Source: Rhodospirillales bacterium | GTDB lineage: Bacteria; Pseudomonadota; Alphaproteobacteria; Reyranellales; Reyranellaceae | Length of the DNA stretch: 38,310 nucleotides | Direction: 5' to 3' | NCBI GenBank assembly: GCA_003153415.1 | Contig: PLYQ01000181.1 | Location: forward strand, 1,093-39,402 | Shown: positions 10,294-19,719 of the stretch, one piece after another | How the letters are laid out: every line of letters starts with the position of its first letter | How positions within the stretch are numbered: the first letter of the stretch is position 1 | Notes under the pieces: generated by a model | The model's input: the letters and a program-made list of their open reading frames with translations, nothing else | Databases searched by the model: none | What the model was told of the DNA's origin: nothing | Translations under genes and position numbers: made by a program

Positions 10294-10994
10294 GAAGCAG
10301 CCGCGCTGCGCTTGGCGGCGGGCGCCAGGCGCTGCAGCACCTCGTCGACCGTCATGACATCGCCGAACGAGATCTGGAAACCGTTCAGAGCGGCGGCGTG
10401 CTCCTCGTCGTTCAGGGTGGCATTGCAGTCCGACACCATGGCGACGCGGTATTCCATCATCGAGGCGTCACGCGCCGTCGAGTCGCAGCACACGTTGGTT
10501 TTGGTGCCGGCAACCAGCAGCACGTCGAGCCCGTTATCGCGCAGCACGCGGTCGAGGTTCGAGGAATCGCCGATCATGGCGCTGAACTTGATCTTGCGGA
10601 CGTAGAGGTCGTCCGGCCTGGGCTCCAGAGTCTTGTAGAGCTTGAAGCCGTCGTCGGCCGCCGAGAGCTTCTGCAGCCTCGTCGCCGCCCTCTCGGGTGT
10701 GAGCTTGTATTTGTGATGGTTACTCCACTTGGCCAGCGCCTCGGCGCTGTCGGTCTGCACCCACACGACCCGCCCGCCTGCCGCGCGCAACTCGACCGCC
10801 AGACGGTTGATGTTGGGCACGATCGCTCGTGCGACGGGCGATTCGTTGGGATAGCCCTCGGCTACATAATAGTTCTGCATGTCGACCACGACGAGGGCGG
10901 TGCGCGCCGCCTCGATGCGCTCGAGGGCAAAGGGTTTGCCCTGCAGGCGGATGACACGTTCGCGGATCGACGGCGGGACGACATATTTGTGCAT
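10290..10994 (-). CDS. cysteine hydrolase / isochorismatase family protein
   Basis: ERIEAARTALVVVDMQNYYVAEG...; LLVAGTKTNVCCDSTARDASMMEYRVAMVSDCNAT. Confidence 0.92.
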   Translation of the reverse strand: MHKYVVPPSIRERVIRLQGKPFALERIEAARTALVVVDMQNYYVAEGYPNESPVARAIVPNINRLAVELRAAGGRVVWVQTDSAEALAKWSNHHKYKLTPERAATRLQKLSAADDGFKLYKTLEPRPDDLYVRKIKFSAMIGDSSNLDRVLRDNGLDVLLVAGTKTNVCCDSTARDASMMEYRVAMVSDCNATLNDEEHAAALNGFQISFGDVMTVDEVLQRLAPAAKRSAAAS

Positions 10995-11025
10995 CGCCGA
11001 AGGGTCTCAACTGTCCGGCGATTCG

Positions 11026-11628
11026 TCAATCCGCATCGAGATGCCGGGTGATCAAGGGTGCCACGTCATCAGGCCGCGCGGAGGCGAGATCGTGGTGGCC
11101 GCCTTTCAGGACATGCAGTCGCGCATTGGGCAGGCGCGCCGCGAGATGCTGGCCCACGGCGAGCGGGCTGACGGCATCTGAATCGCCCCAGATTAGCAGC
11201 GTCGGTGCTGCGATGTGCTCGACCGGCAGAGGTGCCGCCGCGCGGGGCTCGTAGATCCATTCGGCAGCATCGGGAAACAGCTTGCGATATTCGATCCGCC
11301 AGTCCGATGCGCCAAACGAAGCCATGTCGACACCGCCCGACGTCACCGTCAACACCAGACGGCGCACCAATTGCGGATGGGCCAGTGCGATGCGTGCAGC
11401 GATCACGCCGCCCATCGACTGCGCCACCAAATCGACCGGGCCATCCATCCTGGCCACGACCATGGCGACGAGGTCGTCCATGCCCTTGATCGCCGGGTCA
11501 TGCGGCTGATGGCCGAGCCCGGGCCAGCCGAAATAGTGCCTCGACCATTCGGCGGGCAGCCGCGATCCGACGGGCTTCCAGAAGTCCGGCGAGGCGCCGG
11601 AGCCGGGGAGAAACAAGACCTTGCGCAT
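11026..11628 (-). CDS. alpha/beta hydrolase
   Basis: MRKVLFLPGSGASPDFWKPVGSRL; VAQSMGGVIAARIAL nucleophile elbow; GGHHDLASARPDD. Confidence 0.88.
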   Translation of the reverse strand: MRKVLFLPGSGASPDFWKPVGSRLPAEWSRHYFGWPGLGHQPHDPAIKGMDDLVAMVVARMDGPVDLVAQSMGGVIAARIALAHPQLVRRLVLTVTSGGVDMASFGASDWRIEYRKLFPDAAEWIYEPRAAAPLPVEHIAAPTLLIWGDSDAVSPLAVGQHLAARLPNARLHVLKGGHHDLASARPDDVAPLITRHLDAD

Positions 11629-11631
11629 GTC

Positions 11632-12120
11632 TCAGGGTTTCTGCGCCGTGAAGTTCTGGTCGGGAAACGGCGAGAGCTTGGGGAACTGGATCACCACCAT
11701 CGCTTTGTCCATCCCGCGATGGCAGGCGTTGCACGATTCGGTGAGCTTCTGATAGGCGGCGTCGAAGCGCGCGCCGTCACGCGTCTTGATCGCCGCCTCC
11801 AGCGCCGTCATCGGCTCCTTGGTCAAGCCGAGCATCTCGGTGACCGAGAAAGTGCGGTAACGCGGCGAGGCGCGTTCGACCCTCTCGAAGGCCTCCTCCA
11901 GCTCGTGCAGCTCATAGGCGACGTAGTCCCAATTGCGCGCCTGCCCGCCCAGCCCGAGTTTGGTGTGGCGCGGCTGCACCAGCATCGTCATCAAGTCGCC
12001 CAGCCCCAGACGAAGCGGTGGCGGCGGGTTGGCCGGCGGAGCCTGCGCCAAGGCAACGGCGGCCACGGCGCTGACGACAGCGGCCGCCAGCATGGCGGCC
12101 ACGAAGCGGGATTTGGTCAC
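11632..12120 (-). CDS. periplasmic c-type cytochrome-like protein with a single heme motif
   Basis: Signal peptide MTKSRFVAAMLAAAVVSAVAAVALAQA; C-terminal SCNACHRGMDKA (CxxCH). Confidence 0.82.
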   Translation of the reverse strand: MTKSRFVAAMLAAAVVSAVAAVALAQAPPANPPPPLRLGLGDLMTMLVQPRHTKLGLGGQARNWDYVAYELHELEEAFERVERASPRYRTFSVTEMLGLTKEPMTALEAAIKTRDGARFDAAYQKLTESCNACHRGMDKAMVVIQFPKLSPFPDQNFTAQKP

Positions 12121-12152
12121 GGCGATTCTCCCCTAGAGCAACACCAGGGACT

Positions 12153-12286
12153 CTACGCGCTAAGCTGCGCGAGGAAACCCGGCAATTTACGCCCCTGCGA
12201 CAGCAGATACTGCCCCATCGCGCGGGCGACTTTGGCGACGGCGGGCCGCGCACTCATACGTTCGCGCCACGCCTGCTCCGCCCACT
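12153..12286 (-). pseudogene. C-terminal remnant resembling a glutathione S-transferase-like protein
   Basis: Minus frame after an in-frame TAG: WAEQAWRERMSARPAVAKVARAMGQYLLSQGRKLPGFLAQLSA*. Confidence 0.35.
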
Positions 12287-12369
12287 ACCGCAGCGCGCTG
12301 CAGGGCATCATCCCGATCGCAGTCTTGAACCGTCTCGTGCTGCCGGCGGTGAAGGACTAGCAGGTCCTC

Positions 12370-13641
12370 CTAAATCGTGGCGAACATCGCCACGGAGGCG
12401 GCGGTCATCATCGCCACCGTCAGCCAGCCGCCCACGCGCTGGCCGCGGGTAGCGACGAAGACGCCCATCTGCTCGCGGTGCGAGGCCACGATCATCAGCG
12501 CCACCATGATCGGCACGGTGATGACGCCGTTCAGCACGGCGCTCCAGATCAGCGCCTTGATCGGGTCGAGCGGCGAGAGGTCGACGGCAATGCCGAGCAG
12601 AATGGCGAGCGCGATGATCGCATAAAAGGCCTTGGCCTCGGCGGGCTTGCGCTCCAGCCCGGTCCGCCAGCCGCGCACCTCGCCGACGGCATAGGCGGCC
12701 GAGCCCGCCAGCACCGGCACGGCGAGCAGACCGGTGCCGACGATGCCGAGGCTGAAGAGGAGGAACGCCCAGTCGCCGGCGATCGGCTTCAGCGCCGCAG
12801 CGGCCTGTTCGGAGGTCTGGATGTCGGTGTGGCCCGAGGCGTTGAGGGTCACCGCAGTGGTCAGGATGATGAAGAACGCCACCAGGTTGGATATGCCCAT
12901 GCCGACCCAGGTTTCCCAGCCGATGCGGTTGAGCTCGCGGCTGGCCTGTTCGGGATGATCGAACAGCGGCGCGGCATCGGGGTCGGCTTCCTCGTCCTCG
13001 ACTTCCTGCGAGCTTTGCCAGAAGAACAGGTAGGGGCTGATCGTGGTGCCGAAGATGGCGACGATCAGGGTGAGCGACTCTCCCGTGAGTTCGAAGCGTG
13101 GCAACAGCGCACCTATCGCGACACTGCGCCAGTCGATGTGGACGGTGAAGACCACGCCGACGTAGGCGAACAGCGAGAAGGTCAGCCACTTCAGCACACC
13201 GACATAACGGTGATAGGGCACCAACACGACCAAGAGCAGCGAGCCCAGTGCGAACAGGAGCGTGAACAGATGCTGGTTGCCGCCGGTCACCAGCTTCGCC
13301 GCCGCGCCCATCGCCGACAGGTCAGCGCCGATATTGATGGTGTTGGCGAAGAACAGCAGTGCTACCAGGACGGTGACCACCGGCCGCGGAAAGACCTGGA
13401 TCATGCTGGCGGCGAGCCCGCGGCCCGTCACCCGGCCGATGCGCGCGCTCACCGACTGGACTGCGACCATCATCGGCCAGGTCAGGACCACGGTCCACAG
13501 CAGGCCGAAGCCTGCCTGGGCGCCCGCTTGCGAATAGGTGGCGATGCCGCTCGGATCGTCGTCGGCGGCACCGGTAACGAATCCGGGGCCCAGTCGCCTA
13601 AAGAGGCCTCGCAGGCAGAGCCGTTGGGCGAAGTCGGTCAC
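12370..13641 (-). CDS. NRAMP family divalent metal transporter
   Basis: GTG start in GTGA overlap with the upstream gene; LGPGFVTGAADDDPSGIATYSQAGAQAGFGLLWT; multiple TM segments. Confidence 0.93.
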   Translation of the reverse strand: MTDFAQRLCLRGLFRRLGPGFVTGAADDDPSGIATYSQAGAQAGFGLLWTVVLTWPMMVAVQSVSARIGRVTGRGLAASMIQVFPRPVVTVLVALLFFANTINIGADLSAMGAAAKLVTGGNQHLFTLLFALGSLLLVVLVPYHRYVGVLKWLTFSLFAYVGVVFTVHIDWRSVAIGALLPRFELTGESLTLIVAIFGTTISPYLFFWQSSQEVEDEEADPDAAPLFDHPEQASRELNRIGWETWVGMGISNLVAFFIILTTAVTLNASGHTDIQTSEQAAAALKPIAGDWAFLLFSLGIVGTGLLAVPVLAGSAAYAVGEVRGWRTGLERKPAEAKAFYAIIALAILLGIAVDLSPLDPIKALIWSAVLNGVITVPIMVALMIVASHREQMGVFVATRGQRVGGWLTVAMMTAASVAMFATI

Positions 13642-14444
13642 GTGGGCAGTGTGCGGAACGGCTGGGGGCCGTCGAACGCGCCGATGTAACTGATGTGGGT
13701 AATGAGCCCTGTCCCGGGCCGCCATTGATGGAGCGCCATGGCCGGCGGCTCCAACATCATCGACAGCGGCGCTCCCTCGTGCAGGTCGAGCGTTGCCTGA
13801 TGGGCCGTGCTGGGCGCGATCGAGGCCATGCTGCCGGCCCAACGCACCTGGATCGGCCGGTGGACATGGCCGCACAGCACGCGCTCGACGTTGCCGTGTA
13901 GGCGGACGAGTTCCGACAAGCGCTCGCCGCCTTCGTTCAGGCGCGCATTGTCGAACGCCGAGATGCCGCATTCGAACGGCGGATGATGCATGAAGAGAAC
14001 GGTCGGCCGGTCGCCTTCGCCGAGCCGCGCCTCCAGCCAGTCGAGCCGCTCGGAGCAGAGTGCGCCGTGCGGCTTTCCGTCGACCAGCGTATCGAGCGCG
14101 ATCAGCCGTACCGGCAGCCCCTCGATGGCGTACTGCAGGAAACCGGTGCGCGGCAGATAGGCATGATCGGGAAAGGCTGCGCGCATGGGATCGCGCGCGT
14201 CGTGATTGCCCGGGATGAAGTGAACCGGAATCTCGAGCGGCGCCAGAAGCTTGCGCAGATGGGCATATTCCTCGGGCAGGCCGCGATCGACGAGGTCGCC
14301 GGTGGCGAGAACGACCTCCGGCCGCGGATCGAGCGCATTCAGGTGCGCGACAGCGCGTGCCAGATAGGCCGGCGTGTCGATGCGCCCGTAGAGCAGCTTG
14401 CCCTCTGCTCTCACATGCATATCGGTGATCTGGGCGATCAACAT
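13638..14444 (-). CDS. calcineurin-like metallophosphoesterase (CpdA-like)
   Basis: MLIAQITDMHVRAEGKLLYGRIDT...; ATGDLVDRG; IPGNHD; FMHHPP; CGHVHR. Confidence 0.92.
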   Translation of the reverse strand: MLIAQITDMHVRAEGKLLYGRIDTPAYLARAVAHLNALDPRPEVVLATGDLVDRGLPEEYAHLRKLLAPLEIPVHFIPGNHDARDPMRAAFPDHAYLPRTGFLQYAIEGLPVRLIALDTLVDGKPHGALCSERLDWLEARLGEGDRPTVLFMHHPPFECGISAFDNARLNEGGERLSELVRLHGNVERVLCGHVHRPIQVRWAGSMASIAPSTAHQATLDLHEGAPLSMMLEPPAMALHQWRPGTGLITHISYIGAFDGPQPFRTLPT

Positions 14445-16144
14445 TTCCCTCTACCCCGGAAGCCGTTGACGATGGGATAACGCCGTTCCTTGCTGATCAG
14501 GCGCGAGGTGATCTTGACGCCGGGCGGCGCCTGGCGGCGCTTGTACTCCGCTCCTTCGAGCAGGCGCCAGACACGATCGACGACGGCAAGGTCGTGGCCT
14601 TCCTTCGCCAGATCCTCGGCGGCGAGGTCGCGCTCGATCAGGCCCTTCAGGATGGCGTCGAGCACCGGATAGGGCGGCAGCGAGTCTTCGTCCTTCTGGT
14701 CAGGCTTGAGCTCGGCCGACGGCGGCTTGGTGATGATGCGTTCGGGAATCACTTTTCCCTTCGGTCCCATCGCTCCATCGGGAACGTGCCGGTTGCGCCA
14801 CTGGCAAAGCTCGAACACCGTCGTCTTGTAGACGTCCTTCAACACGTTGAAGCCGCCGCACATGTCGCCGTAGAGCGTGGCGTAGCCCACCGCCATCTCC
14901 GACTTGTTGCCGGTGGTCACCACCATGCCGCCCAGCTTGTTCGACACCGCCATCAAGGTCACACCGCGGGCGCGGCTCTGGATGTTCTCCTCGGTCGTGT
15001 CCTCTTTGCGGTTGCCGAACAGCGGCAGGGTCATCTTGCGAAAGGCTTCCATCGCCGGCTCGATCGAGACGGTATCGTACTTGATGCCGATCGCTTCGGC
15101 GCAGGCCTTGGCGTCCTCCAGCGACTCGCGGCTCGTGTAGGGCGACGGCATCATCAGCGTGTGCACGCGCTTGGGCCCCAGCGCATCGGCGGCGACGGCG
15201 GCAGTGAGCGCCGAATCGACGCCGCCCGACAGGCCGATCACCACCGAGGGAAAGCCCGTCTTGTTCACATAGTCGCGCAGTCCCAGCATCATCGCCTGGT
15301 AGATCGACTCCAGCTCCTCGAGCTCGGGCGCGATCTTGGTCGGCTGGCATTCCCAGCCCCCACCGCTCCCTGGGCCATTGCGGCGGAACTCGACGGTCGC
15401 CACTTCCTCGCGGAACGAGGCGAGCTTGGCCTTGAGCTGGCGGTCGGCGCCCAGCACGAACGACCCGCCGTCGAAGATCAGCTCGTCCTGGCCGCCCACC
15501 TGATTGACGTAGACGAAGGTCAGGCCGCTTTCGATCACACGCTTGACGCCGAGCTGCATGCGCACATCGGTCTTGCCCACTTCGTAAGGCGAGCCGTTGG
15601 GCACCAGCAGGATCTCGCCGCCGGTCTCGGCGATGCATTCGACGACGTCGGATGTCCAGACATCCTCGCAGATCGGCACGCCCAGCCGCACGCCCTGGAA
15701 GACCAGCGGCCCCGGCATCGGGCCCGGCACGAAGACGCGCTTCTCGTCGAACACGCCGTAGTTCGGCAGGTCGACCTTATAGCGCTTGCCGATGATCTCG
15801 CCCTTGTCGAGACAGATGATGGCGTTGTGCAGCTTGTCGTCCTCACGCCACGGCGTGGTGACGAACAGCGCCGGGCCGCCATCCATCGTGTCGGCGCGCA
15901 ACGCCTCGACCGCCTCGTGGCAGCGCTTCTGGAAGGCCGGCTTCAGCACCAGGTCCTCGGGCGGATAGCCCGACAGCACCAGCTCCGAAGTCAGCACCAG
16001 CTCGGCCCCTTGCTTCTTTGCTTCGGCACGGGCGGCGCGCACCTTGGCAAGGTTGCCGGCGACATCGCCGACCTTGGGATTGAGCTGGGCGAGTGCCACC
16101 TTGAGAGAGTTGCTAGGAATTACCTCCTCCAAACACGCCTTCAA
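14438..16144 (-). CDS. nadE: glutamine-dependent NAD+ synthetase (start uncertain; 16144 is a TTG, GTG at 16099 is an alternative)
   Basis: Nitrilase domain KVALAQLNPKVGDVAGNLAKV plus SGGVDSALTAAVAADALG PP-loop; GNKSEMAVGYATLYGDMCGGFNVLKDVYKT. Confidence 0.94.
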   Translation of the reverse strand: MKACLEEVIPSNSLKVALAQLNPKVGDVAGNLAKVRAARAEAKKQGAELVLTSELVLSGYPPEDLVLKPAFQKRCHEAVEALRADTMDGGPALFVTTPWREDDKLHNAIICLDKGEIIGKRYKVDLPNYGVFDEKRVFVPGPMPGPLVFQGVRLGVPICEDVWTSDVVECIAETGGEILLVPNGSPYEVGKTDVRMQLGVKRVIESGLTFVYVNQVGGQDELIFDGGSFVLGADRQLKAKLASFREEVATVEFRRNGPGSGGGWECQPTKIAPELEELESIYQAMMLGLRDYVNKTGFPSVVIGLSGGVDSALTAAVAADALGPKRVHTLMMPSPYTSRESLEDAKACAEAIGIKYDTVSIEPAMEAFRKMTLPLFGNRKEDTTEENIQSRARGVTLMAVSNKLGGMVVTTGNKSEMAVGYATLYGDMCGGFNVLKDVYKTTVFELCQWRNRHVPDGAMGPKGKVIPERIITKPPSAELKPDQKDEDSLPPYPVLDAILKGLIERDLAAEDLAKEGHDLAVVDRVWRLLEGAEYKRRQAPPGVKITSRLISKERRYPIVNGFRGRGKC

Positions 16145-16385
16145 TCAGCGCACGCAACTTCGCCTGGGCAGGTCCTGCTTCCGGGTTCGCCAGATGCAGA
16201 AACTCCTCGATAACGTACGTTTTGGCGCCGGAGGTCGTCTCGAGGCTGCCTGCCTCCGGGTGAGACCACTGGTGCTCAACAGTGACCAGCCCGGTGGCCG
16301 GATCGAATTTCAGGTACCACCGATCCTCGTTCACGCCGGCCGGGCCGCTGCGTCGTGCGACAAGCTCCCGCTTTCGCTCTGCCAT
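16113..16385 (-). CDS. small conserved hypothetical protein (90 aa)
   Basis: MAERKRELVARRSGPAGVNEDRWYLKFDPATGLVTVEHQWSHPEAG...GVFGGGNS; sits between RidA and nadE on the same strand. Confidence 0.7.
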   Translation of the reverse strand: MAERKRELVARRSGPAGVNEDRWYLKFDPATGLVTVEHQWSHPEAGSLETTSGAKTYVIEEFLHLANPEAGPAQAKLRALIEGVFGGGNS

Positions 16386-16396
16386 GTGCAACTCCC

Positions 16397-16783
16397 CTAT
16401 TTCGCGGCCACCACCTCGATCTCGATCAGCATGGCGGGGTCGGCCAGGCCCGCGACGATCAGCAACGTCGAGGCGGGATACGGTGGCTCGGTGACGAACT
16501 GGTCGCGCACCGCGCGGAAGGGCGCGACGAAGCGGGCATCGGTCAGGAACGTCGTGACCTTGACCATGTCCTTGTAGCTCATGCCGGCGCTCTTCAGGAT
16601 CTGCCCGATGTTCTTCCACACTTGGGCGGCCTGCTTCTCGAAGGTGGGCTGCAGTTTGCCGCGCGAATCGACGCCGACCTGACCCGAGACGTAGAGAAAC
16701 CGCGCGCCCGCCGGCACCTCGGCGCCGAGGCTGTATTTGCCCGCCAGGCTCACCGACTTGGGATTGTGGAACTTGATGGCCAT
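16397..16783 (-). CDS. RidA family protein
   Basis: MAIKFHNPKSVSLAGKYSLGAEVPAGARFLYVSGQVGVDSRGKL; VTTFLTDARF; ASTLLIVAGLADPAMLIEIEVVAAK. Confidence 0.93.
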   Translation of the reverse strand: MAIKFHNPKSVSLAGKYSLGAEVPAGARFLYVSGQVGVDSRGKLQPTFEKQAAQVWKNIGQILKSAGMSYKDMVKVTTFLTDARFVAPFRAVRDQFVTEPPYPASTLLIVAGLADPAMLIEIEVVAAK

Positions 16784-16830
16784 GATTGTCTCCCCCATGT
16801 AAGGAGGCGCACGGTTTCAGGTCGGATGGG

Positions 16831-18195
16831 ATGACGTCAAGCGCCAAGACAAAGACGGTGCACATCGTGGGCGGCGGCCTCGCCGGCAGCGAAGCCGCGT
16901 GGCAGCTCGCCGAGGCCGGCGTGCCCGTCATCCTGCACGAGATGCGGCCGGTGCGCGGCACCGAGGCCCATCTCACCGACCAATTGGCCGAGCTGGTCTG
17001 CTCCAACTCCTTCCGCTCCGACGACGCCCAGAACAACGCGGTCGGCCTCCTGCACGAGGAGATGCGGCGCGCCGGCTCGCTGATCCTGCGGGCGGCCGAC
17101 ACCCACAAGCTGCCGGCGGGCGGCGCGCTGGCCGTCGACCGTCACGGCTTCTCCGCCGCCGTGCAGGAAGCGCTCAGCGCCCATCCGCTGGTCGAGCTCA
17201 GGCGCGAGGAAGTGGCGGGCCTGCCGCCCGACGACTGGCAGAGCGTGATCGTGGCCACCGGCCCCCTCACCTCGCCCGCTCTCGCCGAGGCGATCCGCAA
17301 GACCAGTGGCGAGGAGTCGCTCGCCTTCTTCGACGCCATCGCGCCCATCGTCCATCTCGACAGCATCGATCGCTCGATCGCCTGGAAGCAGTCGCGCTAC
17401 GACAAGGAAGGTCCCGGCGGCGGAGTGGCCGACTATTTCAACTGCCCGCTCGACAAGGAGCAGTACGCGGCCTTCGTCGCGGGGCTTCTCTCCGGCGACA
17501 AGACCGAGTTCAAGGAGTGGGAACACAACACTCCTTACTTCCAGGGCTGCCAACCGATCGAAGTGATCGCGGCCAGCGGACCCGAGAGCCTGCGCTTCGG
17601 GCCGATGAAGCCGGTCGGCCTGCGCGATCCGCGCACCGGCACGCGGCCGTGGGCCGTCGTGCAGCTTCGCCAGGATAATGCGCTGGGCACGCTTTGGAAC
17701 ATCGTGGGCTTCCAGACCAAACTGAAGCACGCCGAGCAAGTCCGGCTGTTCCGCACCATTCCCGGCCTCGAGAAGGCGGAGTTCGCGCGGCTGGGCGGGC
17801 TTCATCGCAACACCTTCCTCAACAGTCCGCGCCTGCTCGATCCCACCTTGCGGCTGAAGACGCTGCCGCGGATCCGCTTTGCCGGCCAGATCACCGGCTG
17901 CGAAGGCTATGTCGAGAGCGCCGCGGTCGGCCTGATGACCGGCCGCTTCGCCGCCGCCGAGCAGCACGGGCTCGCCCCCAGCCCGCCGCCGCCGACCACG
18001 GCGATGGGTGCATTGCTGGGCCATATCACCGGCGGTGCCGACGCGACAACGTTCCAGCCGATGAACGTCAACTTCGGCCTGTTCCCACCGATCGACGGCA
18101 CGTTCCGCGGCAAGGAACGCAAGCAGGCGCTTAGCGCGCGGGCGCTGCGGGACTTCGATCACTGGCTGGCGCCGACGCCGCTCGCGGCGGAGTGA
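16831..18195 (+). CDS. trmFO: methylenetetrahydrofolate--tRNA-(uracil-5-)-methyltransferase
   Basis: [71 protein letters not shown]. Confidence 0.97.
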   Translation: MTSSAKTKTVHIVGGGLAGSEAAWQLAEAGVPVILHEMRPVRGTEAHLTDQLAELVCSNSFRSDDAQNNAVGLLHEEMRRAGSLILRAADTHKLPAGGALAVDRHGFSAAVQEALSAHPLVELRREEVAGLPPDDWQSVIVATGPLTSPALAEAIRKTSGEESLAFFDAIAPIVHLDSIDRSIAWKQSRYDKEGPGGGVADYFNCPLDKEQYAAFVAGLLSGDKTEFKEWEHNTPYFQGCQPIEVIAASGPESLRFGPMKPVGLRDPRTGTRPWAVVQLRQDNALGTLWNIVGFQTKLKHAEQVRLFRTIPGLEKAEFARLGGLHRNTFLNSPRLLDPTLRLKTLPRIRFAGQITGCEGYVESAAVGLMTGRFAAAEQHGLAPSPPPPTTAMGALLGHITGGADATTFQPMNVNFGLFPPIDGTFRGKERKQALSARALRDFDHWLAPTPLAAE

Positions 18196-18257
18196 TACGT
18201 CCCATGAGAAAAGTTCGCGCGTCGAAGCAGAAAACAATGCCATCTTGAAAGCAAGGC

Positions 18258-18326
18258 TGTCATCCCGAGCGAAGCGAGGGACCTTTACTGCGGCCTTAAA
18301 GATCCGTCGCTTCGCTCGGGATGACA
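18258..18326. repeat. REP-like inverted repeat (probable dispersed element)
   Basis: TGTCATCCCGAGCGAAGCGA ... TCGCTTCGCTCGGGATGACA, 20-nt perfect arms in the trmFO/MATE intergenic gap. Confidence 0.75.
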
Positions 18327-18354
18327 CCAGGACTGTGATCAGGATAGCGACTAG

Positions 18355-19704
18355 ATGACCCCCGCCGAACGCCGGCAGATGATGCTGGCCGGCCCGATCG
18401 TGCCGACGATCCTCACCCTGGCCGCGCCCAATGTGCTGAACGTCGCCATGCAAAGCCTGGTCAGCGTCGCCGACGGCTGGTTTGTCGGCCAGCTCGGCAC
18501 CGTCGAACTCGCAGCACTTGCATTGGTGTTCCCGACGCAGATGGCGCTCGGCATGATGTCGGCCGGCGCCATGGGCGGCGGCATCTCCTCGTCGGTCGCA
18601 CGCGCGCTGGGCTCGGGCGACCGCGCAGCGGCCGAAGCCGCCGTGGCGCACGCGCTGGTCATCGCGCTCGGCATGGCGGCGCTGTTTGCGGTCGTCTTCG
18701 TGGGTTTTGGCCGCACGATCTACGGCGCCCTGGGCGGCAGCGGCCGCGCGCTCGATGGCGCCGAGGCCTTCGCCACGGTGCTGTTCCTCGGCTGTGCCGC
18801 ACCGTGGGTCGCCAACTCGATGGCCTCGGTGCTGCGCGGCACCGGCGACATGAAGACGCCGGGCTATGCGCTGGTCGCCACGGCGGCGCTGCAGATCCCT
18901 CTCGCCGGCGCGCTGACGCTGGGCTGGTTCGGTCTGCCGGCGCTCGGTATCCGCGGCCCCGCGACGGCGGCGGTGATCGTGTTCACGATAGCGGCGATCT
19001 GGATGCTGGCGAAACTGCTCAGCGGCACGGCGGCGGTGCGCCTGCATTGGCCGGTCGGCGGTTTCCGTTGGGCCTCGTTCCGCGACATCCTGAAGGTCGG
19101 TCTGGTCGCCTGCGTCGTGGTCATCCTGACCAACGGCACGGTGCTGATCGTCACCGGGCTGATCGGCCGTGCCGGCGACGCCGCCATTGCCGGCTACGGC
19201 ATCGGCAGCCGGCTGGAATACATGCTGATCCCGATCGCCTTCGGGGTCGGCGCCACGCTCACGACCCTGGTCGGCACCAACATCGGCGCCCGGCAATACG
19301 CGCGCGCCCGGCGCATGGCCTGGATCGGCGCGCTGATGCCGGGCGTCATTGCCGCCGCGATCGGGATCGTCGTGGCGCTGTGGCCCGACCTGTGGCTCGG
19401 CCTGTTCACGCGCGACACGGCAGCGCTGGCCTCGGGCCGCACCTATCTCAGCATCGTCGGTCCCGCCTACGGCTTGTTCGGGCTGGCCATGGCGCTCTAT
19501 TTCGCCTCGCAGGGCACCGGCGAGATGGTGTGGCCGATGGTGGCCAACATCATGCGCATTACCATCGCCGTCGCCGGCGGTCTGCTGGCGCTCGACGTTG
19601 TGGGCTGGGGCGTGCAAGGTCTTTATTCCTTCGTAGCGCTGGGCATCGTCGCTTTTGCGGCCGTGCTGGCCTTTTCCACGACGCGCGCCGCGTGGCGCGG
19701 CTGA
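18355..19704 (+). CDS. MATE family efflux transporter
   Basis: PTILTLAAPNVLNVAMQSLVSVADGWFVGQLGTVELAALALVFP; 12-TM-like pattern. Confidence 0.93.
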   Translation: MTPAERRQMMLAGPIVPTILTLAAPNVLNVAMQSLVSVADGWFVGQLGTVELAALALVFPTQMALGMMSAGAMGGGISSSVARALGSGDRAAAEAAVAHALVIALGMAALFAVVFVGFGRTIYGALGGSGRALDGAEAFATVLFLGCAAPWVANSMASVLRGTGDMKTPGYALVATAALQIPLAGALTLGWFGLPALGIRGPATAAVIVFTIAAIWMLAKLLSGTAAVRLHWPVGGFRWASFRDILKVGLVACVVVILTNGTVLIVTGLIGRAGDAAIAGYGIGSRLEYMLIPIAFGVGATLTTLVGTNIGARQYARARRMAWIGALMPGVIAAAIGIVVALWPDLWLGLFTRDTAALASGRTYLSIVGPAYGLFGLAMALYFASQGTGEMVWPMVANIMRITIAVAGGLLALDVVGWGVQGLYSFVALGIVAFAAVLAFSTTRAAWRG

Positions 19705-19719
19705 AACAGGAGAACCAAG

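Noticed and set aside
10294-11051. Long C-terminal extension of the 560-aa ORF 9369..11051
   Set aside because: An artefact of the frameshifts: frame 0 misses the natural stop at 10293 and reads antisense through the isochorismatase gene.
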